Source: a bacterium (GTDB taxonomy: Bacteria > Patescibacteriota > UBA1384 > JAMDBS01 > DAOVQR01). Taken from it: DNA of 5,721 nucleotides. The stretch lies in contig DAOVQR010000053.1 of the NCBI GenBank assembly GCA_030628575.1, positions 1 to 5,721 on the forward strand. Reading direction: 5' to 3'. This document shows, piece after piece, positions 1 to 5,721 of this stretch (position 1 is its first letter; the number at the start of each line of letters is the position of its first letter). Under the pieces are notes generated by a model. It searched no databases. It was given only the letters and a program-made list of their open reading frames with translations, and was not told the origin of the DNA. A program made the position numbers and the translations under genes.

Positions 1-914
1 ATTTGAGCTTTCATTTTTTCCAATCGTTGCTTCATTTCCTCTATTTTAGCTTGTTTAGCTTGCAAAGATACTTTATTATTATCTTCTTCCTGACCTATTG
101 CACCTTCTTGTTTTTTTCTTTTTGCTTCTTTTGGATTTTCTAAATCATCAACAGAAGACAGGGCTACTAATTCAGAAAATTTCGGCCATACATATTCTTT
201 TATAAGTTGTATTTTTTTCTTTGCCACTGACATTTTTACAGCCTGATTTAATACAGATTTAGTTTTTATGTCAAAAATTTCCCGAACAACTTGGTGGCTA
301 TTATTTAATGCTCGTTTAAATTGTTCTTTGGGTATTAATCCGATTTGCGAAAGAGAATATAGAAGCGTCAAATCAATAGCTTGCTTATATGGAGATGACT
401 TAGAAATATTATTGGCTATTTGACCAGTATTTATTTCCTGTTTATATAAAGCACGAAAATTTTCTTCAGGAGAATCGCTGTGAGAATTACGCATCTCTAA
501 ATAGTTCACTGAAGCTTCCTGAGTTGCTTCAACTATTGAAGTTAACAAAATTGGCGATATGTCATTCTGCTCACACCATTTTCTTAAATTATTTAAACCA
601 CTTTTAATTGAGTAATTAAGATTTCCGATCTCGTGTCTTAGCTGAGCATTTACAACTTTTTTATCTCCAGATAAGCATTTGCGAGGATAAATAATAACAT
701 TTGGTATATCTGTTGGATTATCCGAGCTTTTAGCCACACCCCATTCATTGCCAGCCATAGCTTTAACTCTAACCTTACCAGAAAATCCTTTTTGCTCAAT
801 CCGTCGAACTAAGCCATGTGCTAAAATAGGAATTATCTCATTAAGATCTCTTTCGACTTGAGAAAACTCTTTTTTCTCCGGTTTAAATTGTAACGAAGAT
901 GTTTCTATAGACAT
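1..914 (-). CDS. Putative AAA+ partner protein with degenerate zincin-like motif (3' end beyond window)
   Basis: The frame is open from an ATG at 914 to the left edge: 304 codons with no stop, so the C-terminus is missing. The start is the first ATG after the tandem stops of the ATPase gene, 15 nt away; no Shine-Dalgarno is visible, which suggests reinitiation by ribosomes leaving the upstream gene. Residues 15-80 look like a mixed alpha/beta domain. Residues 90-101 read AQLRHEIGNLNY, which resembles a zinc-metallopeptidase helix (HExxH) with the second histidine replaced by Asn98. A helix at 127-141 with Glu129 (IVEATQEASVNYLEM) sits where gluzincins place their glutamate ligand. Residues 255-304 are charged and lysine/glutamine-rich, likely a linker or coiled coil. 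MoxR-type ATPases usually have an adjacent partner, often with a VWA domain; this gene occupies that place, and a VWA domain could lie in the missing part. A catalytic protease is doubtful. Family not recognised with certainty. Confidence 0.85.
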   Translation of the reverse strand, partial: MSIETSSLQFKPEKKEFSQVERDLNEIIPILAHGLVRRIEQKGFSGKVRVKAMAGNEWGVAKSSDNPTDIPNVIIYPRKCLSGDKKVVNAQLRHEIGNLNYSIKSGLNNLRKWCEQNDISPILLTSIVEATQEASVNYLEMRNSHSDSPEENFRALYKQEINTGQIANNISKSSPYKQAIDLTLLYSLSQIGLIPKEQFKRALNNSHQVVREIFDIKTKSVLNQAVKMSVAKKKIQLIKEYVWPKFSELVALSSVDDLENPKEAKRKKQEGAIGQEEDNNKVSLQAKQAKIEEMKQRLEKMKAQ

Positions 915-919
915 AATAT

Positions 920-925
920 TTACAT
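920..925 (-). other. Start-stop minimal ORF (ATGTAA) in the spacer before the partner gene
   Basis: The 15-nt spacer between the ATPase stop and the ATG at 914 begins with a second in-frame TAA (927-929) and then holds ATG directly followed by TAA. No Shine-Dalgarno precedes the ATG at 914. The layout could let terminating ribosomes pause and restart at 914, but in such AT-rich DNA the hexamer may be chance. Confidence 0.3.
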
Positions 926-929
926 TTTA

Positions 930-2906
930 TTATCTAATACCTTCTGCAAGAATTAACATTATAGCATCTCGATCGGTTTTTCCTCGTCTGTAAGTATCTG
1001 TATGGGGCAAATAAGTCATAGCAACTGCATATTGAGCTGCATTCCAACCAGCCCTCCATTCTGGCATTTTAGAAAGATCTGCTTTCCAGAGATGGTTTTC
1101 AGAATAAAATCGAGCTGCTTCAATAGAACCACGTAAAGAAATGTCTCTTTCCATTCTCGTATCACCTGTTCTTGTTTTATACGCTTTCACTACTTGACGA
1201 GTTCTGTCTGCTATAGCGACTAAATTCTTTAAATCTTTTATTATTTTTACTGTTGTTGTATCAAGCGATACTTTGGCACTTGTGCCATTAATTACATAAT
1301 CCCAAATTTTCCTAAATTCTTCATCTGAAAGATGGCTGATTGGATGTATATTTTCTTTAAGGATAAGAGCCTCATCATGTGTAAATTTCTCTCGATTAAT
1401 TGTCGAATCTGTTTCTCTAAATGGTGGATAACCCATAGTCATTATATTTGAACGGTCATCTATTGTTTCTGGCAAATCTTCAACTCCATCGTATTCGGCC
1501 GGATTCATTAAACCAACAAAAACAACACCCGGAGCCGCTTTAATCTGCTGATCATTTAAAAATACTGTTCTGTCACCATCAAATAATGAGTTAAAAAACT
1601 TAGCCACATTAGGACGAAGTAGATTCAATTCATCTAATTCTAAAACAGCGTTTGGAGTGGTAATAGCAGTTAATATGCGAGTTGGAATCCTAACAACCTC
1701 GCCGTCAGACAACTCAACATTATATGTAAGATCACGTTCTTCTTTATCAGGAGAACAAGCATATCTAAATAAAGGACGATTAGTTTCGCCACAATAAAAA
1801 TCAGCAATTTTATTTTTACCAGTACCTCGAGGACCCACCATAACAGTCATGCCTTTAGCAGTAAGCTTCTCCCATTCCGGCGCTTTTTTATTTTCTACCA
1901 GTTCTTCCAAATAAGCATTATTGCCAAGTCCTAATTGACGGTTGATTAGTGTTGCAAACCATGCAAATTTTTTCTCAAAATAAGGAGTGAGTTTGAAGTG
2001 GGCGTCACGAGGAGGAATAAACTCATTTACATTTTCATCCAAATTTCTCAAGAATCGTTGAGTGCGAATAATTTCCGCTACTCTTTCGGAAAAATCTTCA
2101 GTATCTTCTATTTTTGAATCGTCTAAATTCAGGAGTTCTGCCAGAGCTTGTGGGTCAGTAAATTTATCTATTTGATCAGCTAACTTAGATGATTCTTTAT
2201 CATAATTTGAGTCATCTGGATTTAATTCTTCATAAGATCTAATTAGTCCACCAAGACGTACCATTGTTTCATTAAAGGATTTAAGTTCCTTTCTTCCTTC
2301 TAAAACAGTATCAACTGACTCCAGTCGTTTATCTCTGTATTTTTCAGAAAATGTCATTTTTTCGCCAGGTTTAGCTGTATATGTAAGTCCGCGCGCATCT
2401 TTAACAAACCTAACCTCTGAGAACTTTTTTCCACCAGAAACAAATACTTTCCCGGGAACCGCCTGCCACTGCGAATCATCAGACAAAAGGCTACATACGG
2501 GAATATGAATATCGCCAATAGTGATATAATTACCATCTTCATTAAATTGACGCTTTGTTTGTTCAATTAACTCTGGTGTTCTTATACCTTTTATTTTCGT
2601 AGTTGATTTTCTAACAACTTTATCTTTTTGCTCGTTCTCCTGCACTGGTTTTTCTGCCTGTAATTGGATATTGGTTTCCAAACTACCAAGTTCTTCCAAA
2701 AATTGTTCCAAAGCAGATATTGTTTCATCACGAGTTTTTCCATCACTGCTTTTCCAAGACTCAGGAAGAAGACGAGCTGTTTCTAAATACTGTAAAAATT
2801 TATCTCTTTCTTTTGCAATTTTTTTTTCATCACTGATTGTTTCTGTATGTTTGGGTTGTTCTTGTTCTGACAATGGAGGTCTATTTAATGCTATTGTTTC
2901 GCTCAT
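930..2906 (-). CDS. MoxR/CbbQ-type AAA+ ATPase
   Basis: This 658-aa protein is an ATP-driven remodelling ATPase, probably cytoplasmic and, by family analogy, a hexameric ring. The AAA+ core lies at about residues 345-605. Walker A is GPRGTGKN (358-365, catalytic Lys364), Walker B is VLELDELN (421-428, Asp425/Glu426), sensor 1 is Asn468 in FVGLMNP, the arginine-finger candidate is Arg485 in DDRSN, and the sensor-2 region is SLRGS (590-594, Arg592). This order, with sensor 2 as a short xxRxS helix, is that of the MoxR/CbbQ/NorQ/GvpN (AAA_5-like) group. Asn365 after the Walker lysine is unusual, since Ser/Thr is the norm. The protein is about twice the usual family length of roughly 300 aa. Residues 1-100 are charged and low-complexity, 107-185 look beta-rich, and 186-345 are helical; none of this was recognised. 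The start is set by GAGGAGG 4 nt upstream and a 4-nt ATGA overlap with the upstream gene. It ends in tandem TAATAA. The substrate is unknown; the neighbours are the likely partners. Confidence 0.93.
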   Translation of the reverse strand: MSETIALNRPPLSEQEQPKHTETISDEKKIAKERDKFLQYLETARLLPESWKSSDGKTRDETISALEQFLEELGSLETNIQLQAEKPVQENEQKDKVVRKSTTKIKGIRTPELIEQTKRQFNEDGNYITIGDIHIPVCSLLSDDSQWQAVPGKVFVSGGKKFSEVRFVKDARGLTYTAKPGEKMTFSEKYRDKRLESVDTVLEGRKELKSFNETMVRLGGLIRSYEELNPDDSNYDKESSKLADQIDKFTDPQALAELLNLDDSKIEDTEDFSERVAEIIRTQRFLRNLDENVNEFIPPRDAHFKLTPYFEKKFAWFATLINRQLGLGNNAYLEELVENKKAPEWEKLTAKGMTVMVGPRGTGKNKIADFYCGETNRPLFRYACSPDKEERDLTYNVELSDGEVVRIPTRILTAITTPNAVLELDELNLLRPNVAKFFNSLFDGDRTVFLNDQQIKAAPGVVFVGLMNPAEYDGVEDLPETIDDRSNIMTMGYPPFRETDSTINREKFTHDEALILKENIHPISHLSDEEFRKIWDYVINGTSAKVSLDTTTVKIIKDLKNLVAIADRTRQVVKAYKTRTGDTRMERDISLRGSIEAARFYSENHLWKADLSKMPEWRAGWNAAQYAVAMTYLPHTDTYRRGKTDRDAIMLILAEGIR

Positions 2907-3256
2907 ATTTCCTCCTCAATGGTTTTCTTTAATAAATTAATAAAAATATGTATATTTTCAGGTGATTCTTTAGGATAATAAATGGTTATTTTTTTGTCGC
3001 GTGACACAATTCTACAATGTCCGTTATATCCTGGTACACCAAATAACCATCTTCCTAAATTATTTATTGAGATTTTTTTACTATCTTTACTTTTCCCTTG
3101 TGCTTCACATTCGATTTTTTGACTATACAAAGAAATTTTTCGTGCTATTTCACGAATATACACTGGTGCTGTAAGACCTAATATTTTTTTGCTTTTGATT
3201 TCTGTTTTTTTGTTTAACGGCATAAATTTACTAGGATATTTTTCAATTTCACTCAT
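2903..3256 (-). CDS. Small hypothetical protein, 117 aa
   Basis: No family was recognised. The protein is basic, with no signal peptide or membrane segment. By eye it reads as helix (about 31-48, PVYIREIARKISLYSQKI), second helix (about 62-73), a strand pair (80-94, with CRIVSRDKKITIYYP) and a C-terminal amphipathic helix (98-115). This order could suit a winged-helix-like or small adaptor fold, but that is a guess. An in-frame ATG at 3268 would add four residues. I chose the ATG at 3256 because GGAGG overlaps the first ATG and sits 5 nt before the second. Its TGA stop overlaps the ATPase start codon (ATGA), so the two are probably translationally coupled and made in related amounts. The last codons (EEEI) also encode the ATPase ribosome binding site. 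The context suggests an accessory or regulatory subunit for the ATPase. Confidence 0.85.
   Translation of the reverse strand: MSEIEKYPSKFMPLNKKTEIKSKKILGLTAPVYIREIARKISLYSQKIECEAQGKSKDSKKISINNLGRWLFGVPGYNGHCRIVSRDKKITIYYPKESPENIHIFINLLKKTIEEEI
2911..2917 (-). promoter_or_regulatory. Ribosome binding site of the AAA+ ATPase gene
   Basis: GAGGAGG lies 4 nt before the ATG at 2906, inside the last codons of the 117-aa gene. Together with the ATGA stop/start overlap (2903-2906) it fixes the ATPase start and indicates translational coupling between the two genes. Confidence 0.85.
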
Positions 3257-3261
3257 TGGTA

Positions 3262-3266
3262 CCTCC
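3262..3266 (-). promoter_or_regulatory. Ribosome binding site of the 117-aa gene
   Basis: GGAGG lies 5 nt before the ATG at 3256 (GGAGGTACCAATG). It overlaps the G of the in-frame ATG at 3268, which rules that ATG out as the main start. The 32-nt spacer in which it sits is otherwise almost pure A/T and holds no hairpin terminator, so the large upstream gene and this one are likely co-transcribed. Confidence 0.85.
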
Positions 3267-3288
3267 ATTTAATTAAAATATTATTATT

Positions 3289-5721
3289 TTATTTCTTCGT
3301 AACCAGCGAAGAAATAAGAAACGGAAATCTGGTTATTTCTTCAATTGTAAATCCCGCCCCAATTGTTTTAACAGCGGCTTCCATATTACCAGCTTTGGCA
3401 ATAGCAACAATAACATCGAGACCACCCTTTTTAAGAGATTGTTTAAATTCTTCTGACACATTTCCACTACTACGCTCATTATTTATATAATTGTTAATTT
3501 CAACTGCTTTATCAAGACGACAATTTTTGGAAGCAATTTTTCTAACATCATCTATACCAAAAGTGTCAATCGCTTCTTCAACTTTCTGGCCATGATTCCA
3601 ATCTCCAATCAATTCTGTAAACTGAATAGTTTCTTCCAAATTTGTTTTGATTTCTTTTTTTGCTAAAGAATTTCTGATACCTATAACATTGGATAATGCT
3701 AATCCGTTGGCGAGTATTTTATCTACCTCTTTTAATGTATAAATCTCTAATGCGTCGCCTAAATCACCATACTCGTCCTGTCCTGATAATTTTTGCGCCA
3801 TTGCGAACGATGATGCAAAATCTGATTTATGTTTATATCTTTCCAAAGATTCTTTTACAGTATTAAAATGATAATAAGAAATGTCAACGGAAAACAGTTT
3901 TTCAACTTCGGCTAAAGATAATTCTTGCATAGCTGATTTAAAATCTTCAATATCTCCAACATTTTTTGCAATATTGGCTATTTGAGTTGCCGTTAATTCA
4001 TAGCCAAACTGTTTTGTACTGTTTAAAACAGAAACAGCAGTTGGTAGATACACATCTTGTTTAAGGAGAACCATTATTGCATCTAATTCAAATAAACTAG
4101 AAGCGTTTTCTAAACCATCAATATTATGTGATGTCATTTCGATTAATATTTTATTATTAAAATCATAATTAAGCTTTTTATAGATCTTCTTTGTCTTTGT
4201 CACTTTATACAAACTACAATCCTGATTGAGAAACTCTTTTACTTCATTTAAAGAAAATTCTTTTAATGCATTAGATAAATTCTCAAATTTAAAATCCTTT
4301 CGATCACTACTTTTATCTAATAAGTTAGATAAACTAAACAATTCATCAAAAGACAAAGTATAATTGTGTCGGTTGAGAATACTATTTATTTTTATAGCAA
4401 ATTGAAGTTTTTCTTTTATTTGATAGTTATCTGTTGATTCCTTGATCATTTTATATATTTTATCAGTATTTTTTCGATTTATATCTTGACCAAAAATCAT
4501 ATTTGCTATTGATATCTTTATTACAATGTCATCATTTATACCTTTTTGAAACATTTTATGCGCTCTTTTTATGGTGCCTAGAGGGGCATCATTGATCCAA
4601 TCAATACAACATAAATATGGTTTATTTTCATATCCAACATCCCCGTCGTCGTCTTTATATTTCGCATTATAATTAAAATGGAAATGCAAATCCAAAGCTT
4701 TCTGAGCAAGACTTTTTCTTTTTTCATGTCTTTGTTCTACCAAAGATTGTATTTTTTTTAAGTCCTGTAGAAGCTGTTCGGCTGTTCGACTTTGATAATA
4801 TTTCATATGCTCTTGGTAATCAGCATTTATAATTGATGTTTCAGTATTATATTTAGCTTTTACTGATTCTATTTGTAGCTGTTTTTCATCTTCTGGCAAT
4901 TTAGCTTTTTCTATCTCTTGTAGTTGTTTTTCTAATTTATGCTGAATGCGATCTGTTTCTTTTTCGTGCCAATTATCCTGTTTTTGAATAGCAAACTGAT
5001 TTTCTCCAATTACAAATTCATCTATTTTTTCTTGCTCGCCAGATTCTTCTAAAAATTTAATTTGACTAAATAACCTCCTTTTTTCAGGTTCATATTTATT
5101 ATTTCCTGATTTTCCAATAAAACGTTTTATGTTATGTAAGTCAACGCCCATGATTTTTTGTCTCATTCCTCGTAGTTGTCTTTTTACACCATACCCAAGG
5201 CGTGCCCAAGCTATAGATTCCTCCAAGGTGCTAGCATAGGGAGATTTGGGACCTCTACCTGAATCATTATAATCCATTGCTTCTTCAAGCCAATTAGCCG
5301 CCAGAATAACGGCTTTATGCTCTAGCTTCTCTTCTTCAACAACTTGACCCTCAAATTTTTTATCTATAATTTTTCGAGATTTTTGATAAATATCTCTCAA
5401 AAAAGGATAGGCATAACCGATGCTCCCTTCATGAATATAAGAATGATATCCTTTAAGTTCTGGCATGTGAGTTCTGCCTGTGCTACTTGCCTGCAATCTT
5501 TTATCTGCAATTTTATAAACAGCCAGCTCTGGTGTGCCAATCATTCCAGCAAACATCATATCTCGCAAAACTCCCAACCGAATGGTTTCTGGACTTACAT
5601 TGCTGGCATCAATTGATTCTTCTCTGGTAACTTCAACATATTGACCAATTTTATCATTGTATTCTTCAGTAGTGTATTTCTTAGTTGCTTTATTTTGAAA
5701 TAATTTTTGATAAAAATCTAA
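3289..5721 (-). CDS. Large helical-repeat protein (5' end beyond window)
   Basis: The frame stays open from the right edge to a TAA at 3289: 810 residues visible, N-terminus missing. A TTG at 5577 and an ATG pair at 5559-5554 are in frame, but neither has a Shine-Dalgarno, and the 48 codons before the TTG read as normal protein, so the true start lies outside. Residue numbers here count from that TTG. Residues 1-160 are helical with many tyrosines. Residues 165-295 are highly charged (Glu/Lys/Gln-rich) and look like a coiled coil. A short segment at 305-330 holds an acidic stretch (DDDGD) and a Cys pair (YLCCIDW). From about 437 to the C-terminus come degenerate helical repeats of about 60 residues. 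No signal peptide or membrane helix is visible in the part present. No catalytic motif or known family was recognised. A scaffold or recognition protein working with the downstream ATPase is plausible from architecture and operon position only. Confidence 0.88.
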   Translation of the reverse strand, partial: LDFYQKLFQNKATKKYTTEEYNDKIGQYVEVTREESIDASNVSPETIRLGVLRDMMFAGMIGTPELAVYKIADKRLQASSTGRTHMPELKGYHSYIHEGSIGYAYPFLRDIYQKSRKIIDKKFEGQVVEEEKLEHKAVILAANWLEEAMDYNDSGRGPKSPYASTLEESIAWARLGYGVKRQLRGMRQKIMGVDLHNIKRFIGKSGNNKYEPEKRRLFSQIKFLEESGEQEKIDEFVIGENQFAIQKQDNWHEKETDRIQHKLEKQLQEIEKAKLPEDEKQLQIESVKAKYNTETSIINADYQEHMKYYQSRTAEQLLQDLKKIQSLVEQRHEKRKSLAQKALDLHFHFNYNAKYKDDDGDVGYENKPYLCCIDWINDAPLGTIKRAHKMFQKGINDDIVIKISIANMIFGQDINRKNTDKIYKMIKESTDNYQIKEKLQFAIKINSILNRHNYTLSFDELFSLSNLLDKSSDRKDFKFENLSNALKEFSLNEVKEFLNQDCSLYKVTKTKKIYKKLNYDFNNKILIEMTSHNIDGLENASSLFELDAIMVLLKQDVYLPTAVSVLNSTKQFGYELTATQIANIAKNVGDIEDFKSAMQELSLAEVEKLFSVDISYYHFNTVKESLERYKHKSDFASSFAMAQKLSGQDEYGDLGDALEIYTLKEVDKILANGLALSNVIGIRNSLAKKEIKTNLEETIQFTELIGDWNHGQKVEEAIDTFGIDDVRKIASKNCRLDKAVEINNYINNERSSGNVSEEFKQSLKKGGLDVIVAIAKAGNMEAAVKTIGAGFTIEEITRFPFLISSLVTKK
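3322..4269 (-). repeat. Degenerate ~60-residue helical repeats within the large protein
   Basis: These are protein-level repeats with an anchor motif of the form A[LMI]xx[FLY]xLxEVxK[IFL]L. Copies start at residues 437 (ALKEFSLNEVKEFL), 549 (AMQELSLAEVEKLF), 609 (ALEIYTLKEVDKIL) and 669 (AIDTFGIDDVRKIA), counting from the TTG at 5577. A weaker copy lies near 491 and a divergent last one near 735-752 (GFTIEEITRFP). The 549, 609 and 669 copies are exactly 60 residues apart. Each anchor is followed by xLxxVxxIxxxL-like helices and a 'GD..D' turn before the next copy (VGDIEDF, YGDLGDAL, IGDWNHG). The DNA is not noticeably repeated, so the duplications are old. Such alpha-helical arrays usually form curved binding surfaces. 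Confidence 0.7.

Noticed and set aside
2354..2566. 70-codon minus-strand frame inside the ATPase gene
   Set aside because: It lies entirely within the well-supported ATPase coding region in another frame and has no ribosome binding site or recognisable content.
2819..2827. A9 run (coding strand) in the ATPase gene as a slippage or frameshift site
   Set aside because: The reading frame is intact on both sides and no overlapping alternative frame gives a sensible product; such runs are common in AT-rich genes.
2671..2940. 89-codon plus-strand frame, Ser/Cys/Phe-rich
   Set aside because: It is antisense to the ATPase start region and the end of the small gene, and its composition is that expected from the complement of Lys/Glu-rich coding.
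3266..3268. Upstream ATG as the start of the small protein
   Set aside because: The Shine-Dalgarno GGAGG overlaps this codon and is spaced correctly for the ATG at 3254-3256.
3257..3288. Possible terminator or promoter in the AT-rich spacer
   Set aside because: No GC-rich stem is present, and A/T runs alone do not support a -10/-35 pair; the spacer is only 32 nt.
5575..5577. TTG as the start of the large protein
   Set aside because: There is no Shine-Dalgarno before it, and the frame continues open with protein-like content for 48 more codons to the window edge.
5344..5616. 90-codon plus-strand frame
   Set aside because: It is antisense to the large repeat protein, whose frame is continuous and protein-like here; no supporting signals.
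1..5721. Alternative genetic code (TGA as glycine or tryptophan)
   Set aside because: The small gene ends at a TGA that overlaps the next start, and the reading frames need no TGA read-through.
1..5721. CRISPR array, tRNA/rRNA, transposon ends
   Set aside because: No regularly spaced direct DNA repeats, no tRNA-like cloverleaf, and no terminal inverted repeats or transposase motifs were seen; nearly every base is in coding sequence.

Overview
The window is a tightly packed, AT-rich stretch (roughly one third G+C by eye) with four consecutive genes, all on the minus strand, so it reads right to left. Shine-Dalgarno sites, TAA and TGA stops and the ATGA overlap show a bacterial gene set using the standard code. 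The low G+C, lysine/asparagine-rich proteins, mostly unrecognisable gene products and near absence of spacers fit a candidate-phylum (Patescibacteria-like) genome or another AT-rich uncultured bacterium. That placement is a weak inference, because no marker gene is present.

Layout in transcription order: (1) 5721-3289, a large protein open at the right edge (at least 810 aa). It has a helical N-terminal part, a charged coiled-coil middle and a C-terminal array of degenerate repeats of about 60 residues. (2) 3256-2903, a 117-aa protein of unknown family with its own strong Shine-Dalgarno. (3) 2906-930, a 658-aa AAA+ ATPase of the MoxR/CbbQ type, whose start overlaps the previous stop by 4 nt (ATGA). 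(4) 914-1, the first 304 residues of a protein that runs off the left edge. It carries a degenerate zincin-like motif (HEIGN instead of HExxH) and ends in a charged lysine-rich helix.

Spacers are 32 nt, -4 nt and 15 nt, and none holds a hairpin terminator, so the four genes are probably one operon whose promoter lies beyond the right edge. MoxR-type ATPases are typically encoded beside a partner (often with a VWA/MIDAS domain) on which they act as remodelling chaperones. Gene 4 is the best candidate for that partner. The repeat-array protein could be a scaffold or target-recognition component, and the small protein an adaptor. This would be a four-part NTP-driven remodelling or conflict-type system. 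The AAA+ identity is well supported; everything said about the whole system is inference.

No RNA genes, CRISPR arrays, mobile elements or origins were seen. No stretch longer than about 35 bases lies outside a gene.
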